Notes under the pieces: generated by a model
What the model saw: only the letters and a program-made list of their open reading frames with translations
Told to the model about the DNA's origin: nothing
The model's database searches: none
Assembly: GCF_001941625.1 (NCBI RefSeq)
Contig: NZ_CP016076.1
Span: 1,302,001-1,366,000, forward strand
Reading direction: 5' to 3'
Origin: Actinoalloteichus fjordicus
Lineage (GTDB): Bacteria; Actinomycetota; Actinomycetes; Mycobacteriales; Pseudonocardiaceae
DNA length: 64,000 nucleotides
Translations under genes and position numbers: made by a program
Shown: positions 44,532-53,108 of the stretch, piece after piece
Layout of the letters: each line of letters opens with the position of its first letter
Numbering within the stretch: position 1 is the first letter of the stretch

Positions 44532-44640
44532 GGAGGCGGGCAGGCACCGCGCGAGGTCGGCGCGGCAGACCGCGAGGCGCACCGCTCGTCGCCGGGCCAC
44601 GAAGAGCGCGTCTTCGCTCTCGGCGTCCTGCGCCGCTGTT

Positions 44641-44865
44641 GGTCGGTTCGGGGGCTGGCGCCCGCGCTGTGTGTTCGGTTCCGGGGGCTGGCGCCCGCGC
44701 TGTGTGTTCGGTTCCGGGGGCTGGCGCCCGCGCTGTGTGTTCGGTTCCGGGGGCTGGCGCCCGCGCTGTGTGTTCGGTTCCGGGGGCTGGCGCCCGCGCT
44801 GTGTGTTCGGTTCCGGGGGCTGGCGCCCGCACTGTGTCTTCGGTTCGCGGGCTGACGCCCGCTCA
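44641..44865. repeat. 33-bp tandem repeat, about seven units
   Basis: A 33-bp unit (GGCTGGCGCCCGCGCTGTGT plus 13 bases) recurs with period 33 at 44655, 44688, 44721, 44754, 44787 and 44820, nearly identical, with a diverged unit at about 44852. Each unit holds GGGCTGGCGCCC, which can form a short hairpin. It sits between the convergent stops at 44531 and 44863 and just touches the 3' end of the response regulator gene. Confidence 0.95.
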
Positions 44866-45513
44866 CGCCACCAGCCCGTGCTCCCAGGCCCACGCCGCGA
44901 TCTCCACCCGGTTGCGGGCGGACAGCTTCTGCTGGATGCGCGTCAGATGGCTCTTCACGGTCCCCATCGAGATGAACAGTCCCTCAGCGATCTCGGTGTT
45001 CGTCGCGCCCCGTGCGACCAGCAGCACCACCTCCCGCTCCCGTGGGGTCAGCGGCTCGATCAACTCGGGCGTCCGGTCCGGGCCGGGCCGCGCGAAGGCG
45101 TCCAGCAGTCGCACCGTCACCGTCGGCGACAGCAGCGCCGCGCCGTCCACCGCCGCGCGCACCGCGTCCACCAGCACCCGAGGCCCGGACTTCTTCAGCA
45201 CGAACCCCACCGCGCCCGCCCGCAGCGCCCCGTAGACGTATTCGTCGAGGTCGAAGGTCGTGACCACGACGACCTTCGTGTCTCGCGTGCCCGGTTCCGC
45301 GGCGATGCGCCGGGTCGCGTCGATGCCGTCGAGGCCGGGCATGCGCACGTCCATCAGGCAGACGTCGGGCCGCAGCTCGCGTACGAGGGTGAGCGCCTCC
45401 ACCCCGTCGGCAGCCTCCCCGACCACAGTGATGTCCTCCTGCGCCTCCATGATGAGTCGGAAGCCGGTCCTGATCATGGCCTGATCGTCGGCGATCACCA
45501 CGCGAATGCTCAT
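44863..45513 (-). CDS. NarL/LuxR-type response regulator
   Basis: Response regulator of 216 residues. Receiver domain at 1-120 with acidic pocket DD (9-10), phosphoacceptor Asp in CLMDVRMPG (about 55), Thr in VVTTFD and Lys in FVLKKSG. LuxR helix-turn-helix at about 150-205 (LTPREREVVLLVARGATNTE, GTVKSHLTRIQQKL). The ATG overlaps the kinase stop by ATGA. It probably acts on the divergent lipoprotein/ABC transporter genes nearby (inference). Confidence 0.95.
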   Translation of the reverse strand: MSIRVVIADDQAMIRTGFRLIMEAQEDITVVGEAADGVEALTLVRELRPDVCLMDVRMPGLDGIDATRRIAAEPGTRDTKVVVVTTFDLDEYVYGALRAGAVGFVLKKSGPRVLVDAVRAAVDGAALLSPTVTVRLLDAFARPGPDRTPELIEPLTPREREVVLLVARGATNTEIAEGLFISMGTVKSHLTRIQQKLSARNRVEIAAWAWEHGLVA

Positions 45514-46670
45514 CGGACCGCCTTGGCCGTGCGAGGCAGGGTCGCGCGCAGTTCCCAGCCGCCCTCCGGCTGGGCCGCGCTGGACAGCGTCCCGCCGAGC
45601 ATCGAGACCCGTTCCTGGAGCCCGATCAGCCCGAAGCCGCTGGAACGAAAGCGGACGCGGCCGGACTTCGTCCCGTCGTCGCGCACCCGGACGACGACGT
45701 CGTCACCCTCGGCGTCGACCACCACCCGCACCGAGGTGGCGTGGTGGGCGTGCTTGCGGACGTTGGTCAGGCCCTCCTGCACCAGTCGCTGCACCGACCG
45801 GCTCAGCTCGGCGGACCAGTTTCCCGGATCGACGCCGGGCCGCACCTCCACGCTCGTCTGCGGGCCGGTGGCGGAGTTCCGGGCGGCGAGTTCGTGCACG
45901 GCGGTCAGGCCCTGCGGCACGGTGCGGGTCTCCTCGGCCGCCGCGCCCTCGCGCAGCAGCCCCACCATGCGACTCATCGCGGTCAGCCCCTCCTGTCCGA
46001 TGGATTCGATGTTGGCGAAGAGCTGCCTGCCGGTCGCCGGGTCGCCTTCGACGATCTCGTGGCCCGCCTGTGCCTGCACCACCATCGCGGTCACGTAATG
46101 CGCGACGTGATCGTGCAGGTCACCCGCGAGGTCGAGTCGTTCGGCGCGGCGGACCTGCTCGGCGGTGGCCGTCCGGCGCAGATCCTCCTCCCGCAGGTGC
46201 AGGCCGAGGAACATCGCGGCCACTGTCACCAGGATCAGCAGCAGTCCCAGCTCGGCCGTGTTCCACCACAAGGCCACCGAGCGCAGCAGCAGCACGGCCG
46301 AGGCGACCGAGGCCGCCAAGGCGACCGCCATCGCCGACCGTCGGGAGCCGTGCCGGGCGGCGCCGACGACGAGCACCAGCAGCAACAGCAGTTCCACGGT
46401 GCCGAAGGTGCGTTGCAGGATCGTCGAGTGGATCACCGCAGTGGCCGCCAGCGACAGGCCCGCGCCGACGAGAGCCGCCTGCGGGTGCCTCCCAGACCGG
46501 GCCGCGAAGACGATCAGGCCGAGCAGCACCACCGGCATCGCGGCCAGCGCCACGCTGGAGACGTCCGGCGCCAGCAGGGACACCTCGATCGCGTACATCA
46601 TGGCTGCGAACACCGATATCGCGATCGTGCGACGGCGCAACCACCTGTCCTGCGGGCGCGGGAGCCTCAT
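45510..46670 (-). CDS. Sensor histidine kinase (HisKA_3, DesK/NarX type)
   Basis: Membrane kinase of 386 residues. Five or so transmembrane segments in residues 15-155. The dimerisation/phosphoacceptor helix ERLDLAGDLHDHVAHYVTAM is near 180-199, where the first His of LHDHVAH is the likely phosphorylation site. The HATPase domain includes VQEGLTNVRKHAHHATSV (N-box, about 295) and VRVRDDGTKSG and FGLIGLQERVSMLGG (G-boxes). No extracellular sensor domain is visible, so it may sense the membrane. Co-translated with its response regulator. Confidence 0.93.
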   Translation of the reverse strand: MRLPRPQDRWLRRRTIAISVFAAMMYAIEVSLLAPDVSSVALAAMPVVLLGLIVFAARSGRHPQAALVGAGLSLAATAVIHSTILQRTFGTVELLLLLVLVVGAARHGSRRSAMAVALAASVASAVLLLRSVALWWNTAELGLLLILVTVAAMFLGLHLREEDLRRTATAEQVRRAERLDLAGDLHDHVAHYVTAMVVQAQAGHEIVEGDPATGRQLFANIESIGQEGLTAMSRMVGLLREGAAAEETRTVPQGLTAVHELAARNSATGPQTSVEVRPGVDPGNWSAELSRSVQRLVQEGLTNVRKHAHHATSVRVVVDAEGDDVVVRVRDDGTKSGRVRFRSSGFGLIGLQERVSMLGGTLSSAAQPEGGWELRATLPRTAKAVR

Positions 46671-46874
46671 GGGCGCCGACCCTAATGCTCAGGCAGGCCC
46701 GGCGAATCAGACCTTCGGCCGAGGCGGCGCGCGTCGCTCCGTCGGCATCGCCGCGACGAAGAACGGCCCGCGCCCGCAGGGGAGGGCAGACCGCGCCGGG
46801 CCGGCGTGCGCGCGGCACGGGCCTGCTGCGAGCATCGTCGACGACCGCCGTCCCCGAACACCTCCGGGAGCGTC

Positions 46875-47273
46875 ATGTCCGCTCGCCCGTCGCCCGCCGA
46901 TCGCCGTGGCAGGCGCCGCCTCGTGCCGATGCTCGCCGCGCTGCTGCTCGGGGCCCCGCTCGTCGGGCTGCTGAGCGGCTGCGGGCTCTCCGGGCAGGTC
47001 TTCACCATCGAGATGCACGTCGACGGGCCCGACCAGCCGTCGGCGATCTACTACCACTTCGCCGGGACCGAGTGGGTGTACGAGTACCAACCGGCCGCGT
47101 CGTGGCGGAAGGCCGCGAACATCGGATTCGGCCAGAGCGATCTGCGGGTGACCGATCCCGCCGAGGGCATGGAGTGCACGATCTCCGTCAACGGCGTCGA
47201 AGTCGACCGCGCCGTGGCCGCCGCCGGGGACGAGGAACTCTGGTGTGGGGCCAACGCGCAGAGCACGGACTGA
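46875..47273 (+). CDS. MmpS-like lipoprotein 1
   Basis: Lipoprotein of 132 residues: basic start (PADRRGRRR), hydrophobic core and lipobox LLSGC (Cys about residue 36). The mature part (IEMHVDGPDQPSAIYYHFAG, WRKAANIGFGQSDLRV, MECTISVNGVEVDRAVA) follows the fold of MmpS transport accessory proteins, with the closing disulfide cysteines. GGGAG lies 5 bases upstream of ATG 46875. It is a paralogue of the protein at 47694, 420 bases downstream, and divergent from the two-component genes. Likely a periplasmic partner of the FtsX-type transporter (inference). Confidence 0.75.
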   Translation: MSARPSPADRRGRRRLVPMLAALLLGAPLVGLLSGCGLSGQVFTIEMHVDGPDQPSAIYYHFAGTEWVYEYQPAASWRKAANIGFGQSDLRVTDPAEGMECTISVNGVEVDRAVAAAGDEELWCGANAQSTD

Positions 47274-47693
47274 TCGCGGAAGCCTGCGCCCGAGCCTCGA
47301 ACCGAGCGGCGGGCTCCGGGGTGATCGAGCGCCTTCGCCCGGAGCGGCCGCCGATCAGCCGAGGATGTTGCGCGGTGCGGCGGCGGCAGGAACAGTGGCG
47401 GTCGAGGACCGCGATGCGCGGGGTGGCGATGCGACCCCACGCGTCAGGGCTTCCTGGGCGGCTCCCGTAGACAAGCACCCATGCTGACCTGCGCCTCGAG
47501 TGCGCCGCCGTGCCGTGTCGTCCGCTCGGTCCGGCCGCCGGGTCCTGTCGCCACGGCGATGAGCCCCCGCCGATCGGCTAGGACTTTCGGCTGACCCGAC
47601 GCGCACATCCCGGCCGATCGGCCGATCTACGCACCGGGCCGCGCCCCGCATGCTGCTTTCCGAGACAGAGCACTTCTGATCAAGGAGGACCAC
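47274..47693. other. Intergenic, no gene recognised
   Basis: About 420 bases between the two paralogous lipoprotein genes. Probably contains the promoter of the second one; AAGGAGG lies at the right end. No coding signal. Confidence 0.5.
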
Positions 47694-48047
47694 GTGCGGA
47701 GCCGCCTCACCACAGCCGCGTGGGGAGCCGCGCTCGCTTCGACCGGGCTGCTGCTCGCGGGCTGCGGGCTGGTCGGCGCGACCTACGACGTCCAGATGGA
47801 GGTTCAGGGCTCCGGCACGGCGATGATCGGCCACGGCTTCGCCGGTGGCGAGGATCCGACGCTCACCGAGCAGGACCTGCCCTGGTCCATGGCGGAGTCC
47901 GTCGGATTCGGCTTCAACGATCTCCGGGTCTCCGACGCCGAGCCCGGCACGGTCTGCCGCATCCTCGTCGACGACGAGGTGATCGACGAGCAGACCGCGG
48001 GCGAAGACGGCAGCATCGACTGCTTCGCGAACAACCAGGACGACTGA
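47694..48047 (+). CDS. MmpS-like lipoprotein 2
   Basis: Lipoprotein of 117 residues with signal (TTAAWGAALASTGLLLAGC, Cys about 24). The mature part (YDVQMEVQGSGTAMIGHGFA, DLPWSMAESVGFGFNDLRVS, TVCRILVDDEVIDEQTAGED) matches MmpS-type accessory proteins well. GTG start with AAGGAGG 6 bases upstream. It lies 64 bases before the ABC ATPase gene in the same direction, so it is likely one operon with the transporter. Confidence 0.8.
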   Translation: MRSRLTTAAWGAALASTGLLLAGCGLVGATYDVQMEVQGSGTAMIGHGFAGGEDPTLTEQDLPWSMAESVGFGFNDLRVSDAEPGTVCRILVDDEVIDEQTAGEDGSIDCFANNQDD

Positions 48048-48111
48048 CATTCCGGCACTGACGAACACCCACGAACTGCCCCGAACCAAGAGAGGACACA
48101 GGCATACCGAC

Positions 48112-48858
48112 ATGTCGACGACGACGACCGCCACCGCGACCATCGTGACGACCCATGCCGTCAGCAAGGTCTATGGCACCCAGGACAACCAGGTCCATGC
48201 ACTGCGCGCGGTGAGCACGGGCATCAACCAGGGCGAGTTCACCGCCGTGATGGGCCCGTCCGGTTCGGGCAAGTCGACTCTCATGCACTGCATGGCGGGT
48301 CTGGACCGGCCCACCTCGGGCACGATCGTCCTGGGGGGCACCGACATCACCGCGTTGTCCGAGCGCCAGCTCACCGACCTGCGCCGCGACCGCATCGGCT
48401 TCGTGTTCCAGAAGTTCAACCTGCTCAACGAGCTGTCGGCCCAGGACAACATCCTGCTGCCGCTGAGCATCGCGGGCCGCAAGCCCGACCGGGAGTGGGT
48501 CGACACGGTGATCAAGGTCCTCGGCATCCAGGATCGACTGCGTCACCACCCGTCGGAGCTGTCCGGCGGCCAGCAGCAGCGGGTCGCCATCGCCCGCGCG
48601 CTGGCCAACCGTCCCGACGTCGTCTTCGCCGACGAGCCGACGGGCAACCTCGACACCTCCACCGGTCGTGAGGTGCTCGCCTTCCTCCGCCGCTCCACCA
48701 AGGAGTTCGGTCAGACCGTGGTGATGGTCACGCACGACCCGGCCGCCGCCGCCGAGGCCGACCGGGTGGTGCTGCTGGCCGACGGCCGGATCGCGGGCGA
48801 ACTCCGCGAGCCCAGCCGCCAGCAGGTCCTCGCCGCTCTCGACGACGTGAGCCGGTGA
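48112..48858 (+). CDS. ABC transporter ATP-binding protein (MacB/LolD type)
   Basis: ATPase of 248 residues with Walker [11 protein letters not shown] (about 46-55), Q-loop [17 protein letters not shown], signature [15 protein letters not shown] (about 148-162), Walker [14 protein letters not shown] and H-loop MVTHDP. This class works with FtsX-like permeases in extracytoplasmic stress, lipoprotein or peptide handling. It overlaps the permease gene by GTGA. Confidence 0.95.
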   Translation: MSTTTTATATIVTTHAVSKVYGTQDNQVHALRAVSTGINQGEFTAVMGPSGSGKSTLMHCMAGLDRPTSGTIVLGGTDITALSERQLTDLRRDRIGFVFQKFNLLNELSAQDNILLPLSIAGRKPDREWVDTVIKVLGIQDRLRHHPSELSGGQQQRVAIARALANRPDVVFADEPTGNLDTSTGREVLAFLRRSTKEFGQTVVMVTHDPAAAAEADRVVLLADGRIAGELREPSRQQVLAALDDVSR

Positions 48859-51380
48859 GACGAATGGGACTGATCAAGGCATCCATCGCCCAGATCCGGC
48901 ATCGGCCGTCGCGCATCCTGTTGACCGGCGTCGCGATCGGCGTCGCGACGTTGTTCACCGCCGGGACCGTGTTATTCACCGACACGCTGCGCACCGAGTT
49001 CACCTCGGGATTCACCTCGGTGTCCGAGAACGTCGACGCCATCGCCAGCCCGGACTTCCAATACGCGGACGGACTGACGAGCGAACACTTCGACCAGGTC
49101 CAGGCCCTGCCCGAGGTGACCGAGACCGTGCCTGCGATAACCGGGTTCGCCACCGCTCCCAACAGGCAGATGATCATCGCGACCAGCGGCATCTTCGACG
49201 GTCCGCTCGCCGACACCGAGATCGTCGACGGGCAGGCGCCTGCCGGACCCGGTGAGGTCGTTCTCTCCTCGGCCAGTGCCGAGACGATGTCGGCCGGGGT
49301 GGGTGACACCGTCCCCCTGATCTTCACCCTGGAGACGCTCGATGGGAACCAGTCCACTCAGGAGCTGACGCTCACCGTCAGCGGCATTGCCGAGTCCGCC
49401 AACGCCTTTGACCTCGTCGCGATCGGTGACCCGGATTCCGTCCGGGAATGGCTCGGTTCCCAGTTCTGGGACGAGATCCTCGTCGCAAGCACCGACCCGG
49501 CCACCGCAGTGGCGGCCATGAGCGAGGTTCTCGGGGACGCCGCGAGCGTTCAGAGCGGCGCCGAGCGCCGCGCCAGTGACCTGGCCAACGCCGACGCGGG
49601 CGCCGACCAGGTGTTCATGCTGCTGTCGGTGTTCCTGTTCATCGCGTTGTTCGCCGCAGCGATCATCGTCGCCTCGACGTTCCGCATCCTGCTGGTCCGT
49701 AACCGTCGGCGCACCGCGCTGCTGCGTTGCGTCGGCGCCCAGCCCGGCCACATCCTGCGCGCCCTGCTGGTGGAGGCCGCGTTGTCGGGCCTGGTCGCAG
49801 GCGCGGCCGGTGTCGCGGCGGCGGTCGGACTCGGCTACGGGGGTCTGGCGATCGCCGGGGCTCTCACCGGCAATCAGATCTCCCTCGTGGTCTCGCCGAT
49901 CGGCCTGGTGTGGTGCCTGGTGCTGGCCGTCGCGGTCGCGGTCACCGCCGCCGCCGTGCCCGCGATCCGGGGTTCCCGCATTCCTCCGGTCGCGGCGATG
50001 AACGTCGCCGCGCTCAGCGACAGCGGAACGGGCATCGGCAGGCTCCGCATGGTGTTCGCCGTACTCGCGGTCCTCGGGGCGGCCGGGTTCGCGGCGGTGC
50101 CGATCGTGATGCCGGATGCCGCCCAGCTCGGCATCCTCGCAGCGGCAGCCTCTGGCTGCGCCCTGTTCGTGGGCTTCCTCGCCTTCGGCCCCGCCGTGTT
50201 GCGTGGCGTGGTCGGTCTGCTGGAGAAGCCGCTGACCAAAATCGGCGGCATCTCGGGCCGGCTGGCGGTCCGCAATACGCTGCGGGTCCCGCGCCGCTCC
50301 GCCACCACGGCCGCGGTCTTCGCCCTGGGCGTCACGTTGGTCACGGCAGTCCTGGTCTCGCTGTCCAATATGCAGACGGGCGCGGAGAACAGCCTCGCGG
50401 CTGCTCGCCCCGCCGACGTGACGATCTCCAGCTACACCGACTATGAGGAGCCGTCGGCGATCACGTCAGAGGTGGTCGAGTCGCTGCGGAACGATCCGGC
50501 GGTGGGGGAGCTCGTCGAGGTCACCCAGACGCTGAGCGACCTCACCGTCGGAGGTACGACGGCGACGGACCTGACGGTCCGAGGCCTGGACCTCACGAGC
50601 CTGCCGGATGTGGTGCGTGCTCCCGCCGAGGGCAGCTTCGACGGCTGGGGCGCGGGTCAGGTCGGGCTGTACACCGAGACGGCGGCTGATCTGGGACTCA
50701 CCGTCGGTGACAGCATGACCATCACCACCGACGGCGGGGACGTCACCGTCGAGGTGGCCGCGCTCTACGAGAACACCGGCACGATGGGCGTCGTCGTGGT
50801 GCACCCGGACGACATCGCCAGGATCGATCCGGACGCATCGCCGGTGGTGCTGTTGGCGAATCCGGCACCCGGCGTCGAGCAGGCGGACTTCCGCGCCGCC
50901 GTCGAGGGCCTGGTACCGGTGGACCCGATGATCCACTTGTCCTTCCCAGGCGACGAGAGGGAGATGTTCCAGGAGATCATCGACACCCTGCGCCTGGTCG
51001 CCCTCGGGCTGGTGGGCATCACGGTCCTGGTCGCCATGGTCGGGGTCGCCACCACGCTGTCGCTGTCGGTGGTGGAACGGACTCAGGAGCACGGACTCCT
51101 CCGGGCGCTCGGCCTTCGTGGCGGCGGCCTGCGGGCGATGCTCAGCTGGGAGGCCGCGATCCTCGGCGGCTACGCCACCGTCCTCGGCATCCTCCTGGGC
51201 ACCGGCTACGCGATGTTGATCACGCTTGCGGACCCGCAGTTGGGTGCCGAGCCGAGCATTCCGTTCGACCAGCTCGGGCTTGTGCTGGTGGCGATGTTGG
51301 GGATGGCACTGCTCTCGGCGCTGATCCCGGCGGCCAAGGCGGCCAAGAGCTCGCCCATGCACGCGCTCGCTGACGACTGA
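48855..51380 (+). CDS. FtsX/MacB-type ABC transporter permease
   Basis: Large permease of 841 residues with two FtsX units. An N-terminal anchor (PSRILLTGVAIGVATLFTAG) and MacB-like periplasmic core are followed by FtsX domain 1 (about 255-380; VFMLLSVFLFIALFAAAIIVAS), a middle transmembrane pair (about 390-460), a second periplasmic part, then FtsX domain 2 (about 710-835; LVALGLVGITVLVAMVGVAT). Last residues are KSSPMHAL. GTG 48855 overlaps the ATPase stop; ATG 48864 is an alternative start. With the ATPase it likely forms a mechanotransmitting complex that the MmpS-like lipoproteins serve (inference). Confidence 0.92.
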   Translation: MRRMGLIKASIAQIRHRPSRILLTGVAIGVATLFTAGTVLFTDTLRTEFTSGFTSVSENVDAIASPDFQYADGLTSEHFDQVQALPEVTETVPAITGFATAPNRQMIIATSGIFDGPLADTEIVDGQAPAGPGEVVLSSASAETMSAGVGDTVPLIFTLETLDGNQSTQELTLTVSGIAESANAFDLVAIGDPDSVREWLGSQFWDEILVASTDPATAVAAMSEVLGDAASVQSGAERRASDLANADAGADQVFMLLSVFLFIALFAAAIIVASTFRILLVRNRRRTALLRCVGAQPGHILRALLVEAALSGLVAGAAGVAAAVGLGYGGLAIAGALTGNQISLVVSPIGLVWCLVLAVAVAVTAAAVPAIRGSRIPPVAAMNVAALSDSGTGIGRLRMVFAVLAVLGAAGFAAVPIVMPDAAQLGILAAAASGCALFVGFLAFGPAVLRGVVGLLEKPLTKIGGISGRLAVRNTLRVPRRSATTAAVFALGVTLVTAVLVSLSNMQTGAENSLAAARPADVTISSYTDYEEPSAITSEVVESLRNDPAVGELVEVTQTLSDLTVGGTTATDLTVRGLDLTSLPDVVRAPAEGSFDGWGAGQVGLYTETAADLGLTVGDSMTITTDGGDVTVEVAALYENTGTMGVVVVHPDDIARIDPDASPVVLLANPAPGVEQADFRAAVEGLVPVDPMIHLSFPGDEREMFQEIIDTLRLVALGLVGITVLVAMVGVATTLSLSVVERTQEHGLLRALGLRGGGLRAMLSWEAAILGGYATVLGILLGTGYAMLITLADPQLGAEPSIPFDQLGLVLVAMLGMALLSALIPAAKAAKSSPMHALADD

Positions 51381-51436
51381 CGACTGACGACGACTCGGGC
51401 CCGCACCGGGCTCGTCGCACGAGAAGGGAGACGACA

Positions 51437-51841
51437 GTGGAGGACGACACGCCACGGCGCAGGCGGTATCGCCGGGACTCGCTGGCTCTCGCGGAGCTCG
51501 GGGCGGGCCTGGTCGGGACCACGCTGCCCAGGATCGAGGTCCGGCTGCCCCGCGCCTCGGCGGATCGAGCCGTCGCGGCCTGGCGGGCGCTCGACGAGCG
51601 TGAGGGCCCGCTGGGCGGGGAGGACCGTGAGCAGCGGCGGCAGCGTCAGCGGGCGGGCACGCTGGCCCTGATCGGCCTGGCCGTGGAGGAGCGGGGCCGT
51701 CGGGTCGGTGACCAGGTGATCGTCCTGTTGGACGCCGTGCTCGTCGTGCTGGCGATGGAGGCCGCCGACGACGAGCCGGAGCGGATGGTGGTGACCGATC
51801 CGGCGGTGGGAGCGCCGGGCGGGCACGCCGTCCGAGGGTAG
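51437..51841 (+). CDS. Hypothetical protein
   Basis: Protein of 134 residues, highly charged at the start (EDDTPRRRRYRRDS) with a hydrophobic segment near the end (VGDQVIVLLDAVLVVLAMEAA). I do not recognise it. GTG start with GAAGGGAG upstream. It lies 56 bases after the permease in the same direction and may be the last gene of that operon. Confidence 0.65.
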   Translation: MEDDTPRRRRYRRDSLALAELGAGLVGTTLPRIEVRLPRASADRAVAAWRALDEREGPLGGEDREQRRQRQRAGTLALIGLAVEERGRRVGDQVIVLLDAVLVVLAMEAADDEPERMVVTDPAVGAPGGHAVRG

Positions 51842-51983
51842 GGGGCGGGGGAGGTCCGGATCGGAAGCCGAGTCGGGGGCAGGGATCGGGCGTATCGCCG
51901 TCGGGGCGGCGAGAGTCTCTGGTCGATGCCGTGCGGCTTCCGATCCGGCTGCCTGTCGGTGCCGCAGGCGGCTGTTCGGATCG

Positions 51984-52436
51984 TCAGTCGGTGATCGGTG
52001 CGGCGTGCGCCTCCGCGAATCCCGAGGCGGCCAGCCGATCGAGCGCCCGTTGCAGGACGAGGGTGTCCTCCAGCGTGCGGACCTCGGTGATCCGGCCCCA
52101 GCGCATCCGGACGAACTGATGGACGACGTTCTCATAGCGCGAGCCGTCGGCGAGGTCGGCCGTGACGGTGAGCACCGTCGCGACACGGGTCGACCAGGGC
52201 GGACCCGTCACGAGCACCTCCTCGACCCGGAACGTCGGGTCCGGCATCAGCCGGAAGCATCGCTCCCACCAGGCGCGCAGCGCCCCAGTGGTATGGCGGC
52301 TGCCGGCGAGGGCGTGCTCGCCGTGGAATCGGTAGGTGAAGCTCGGCGCCATCCCGTCGACCATCGGCTGCCAGTCACCGGCGCTGATCATGGCGAAGAT
52401 CCGACGTACGCGACGTGCCACGAAGCGGTGGTACAC
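51984..52436 (-). CDS. NTF2/SnoaL-like protein
   Basis: Cone-shaped alpha+beta fold protein of 150 residues, typical of the NTF2-like superfamily (VYHRFVARRVRRIFAMISAG, FTYRFHGEHALAGSRH, LRAWWERCFRLMPDPTFRVE, VHQFVRMRWGRITEVRTLED). Such proteins act as isomerases, hydrolases or binding proteins for small hydrophobic ligands. I chose GTG 52436 because GGAGGT stands 7 bases upstream; the frame opens 12 codons earlier. Divergent from an HxlR regulator, which probably controls it. Confidence 0.85.
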   Translation of the reverse strand: MYHRFVARRVRRIFAMISAGDWQPMVDGMAPSFTYRFHGEHALAGSRHTTGALRAWWERCFRLMPDPTFRVEEVLVTGPPWSTRVATVLTVTADLADGSRYENVVHQFVRMRWGRITEVRTLEDTLVLQRALDRLAASGFAEAHAAPITD

Positions 52437-52485
52437 CAGGACACCTCCAGTCTGTTCACCGTGCGAGCCCACCGTAGACAGATAA

Positions 52486-52502
52486 AGTTCAATAGAACAA
52501 CT
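52486..52502. promoter_or_regulatory. Operator-like palindrome between NTF2-like and HxlR genes
   Basis: AGTTCAATAGAACAACT, with GTTC/GAAC (52487-52490, 52495-52498) as an inverted repeat, in a short AT-rich spacer between divergent genes. HxlR proteins bind such half sites; here the assignment is inference. Confidence 0.4.
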
Positions 52503-52509
52503 GACTAGG

Positions 52510-53028
52510 ATGTCGAGGATGCGTCAGACAAGCTTCGCCGAGATGCACTGTTCTCTCGCCCGGTCGCTGGACCTCGTCGGCGACTGGTGGTCGCCGCTGA
52601 TCCTGCGGGATCTCTTCCTGGGCGCGCGCCGCTTCGACGAGCTGGTCGGCGACCTCGGGATCTCCCGCAACCTGCTCACCATGCGACTGACCGCGCTGGT
52701 CGACGCCGGAGTGGTCGAGCGCACGCCCTACCAGGAGCGACCGGTGCGTCACGGCTACAGCCTCACCGAGGCGGGGCGCGACCTCGTGCCGATCCTGCTG
52801 GCGCTCACCGCCTGGGGCGATCGATGGGCGGGGCTGACCGAACCGCCGATCACCTTCCGACACCACGACTGCGGACACGCCTTCATTCCCACCGTCCGCT
52901 GCTCGGAATGCGGAGCCGAGATCAAGGCCGACGACGTCGATCCGGTCCCCGGCGGCGGTGCCCGCGTCGCACCGGGCACGCGGCTCGTCGGCGACTTCCT
53001 CGCCCGCCGCGCGCAGGGGGTCGAGTAG
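52510..53028 (+). CDS. HxlR-family transcriptional regulator
   Basis: MarR-like winged helix regulator of 172 residues (HxlR family). Core motifs CSLARSLDLVGDWWSPLILRDLFLG, RFDELVGDLGISRNLLTMRL, and GYSLTEAGRDLVPILLAL. The C-terminal extension carries DCGHAFIPTVRCSECGAEI, which may bind zinc. ATG 52510 or the in-frame ATG 52519 (MRQTSF, the usual family start); neither has a well-spaced Shine-Dalgarno site, so it may be leaderless. Divergent from the NTF2-like gene. Confidence 0.92.
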   Translation: MSRMRQTSFAEMHCSLARSLDLVGDWWSPLILRDLFLGARRFDELVGDLGISRNLLTMRLTALVDAGVVERTPYQERPVRHGYSLTEAGRDLVPILLALTAWGDRWAGLTEPPITFRHHDCGHAFIPTVRCSECGAEIKADDVDPVPGGGARVAPGTRLVGDFLARRAQGVE

Positions 53029-53108
53029 CTTCGATCGGGCGATTGGCTTAGCTCGAACGGGTCAAGATCGGCGGCTGAGCTGGACGAGATCAACTTCGAT
53101 CGAGTCCT

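Noticed and set aside
44641-44865. CRISPR array
   Set aside because: Units of 33 bp are directly abutting with no spacers; it is a simple tandem repeat.
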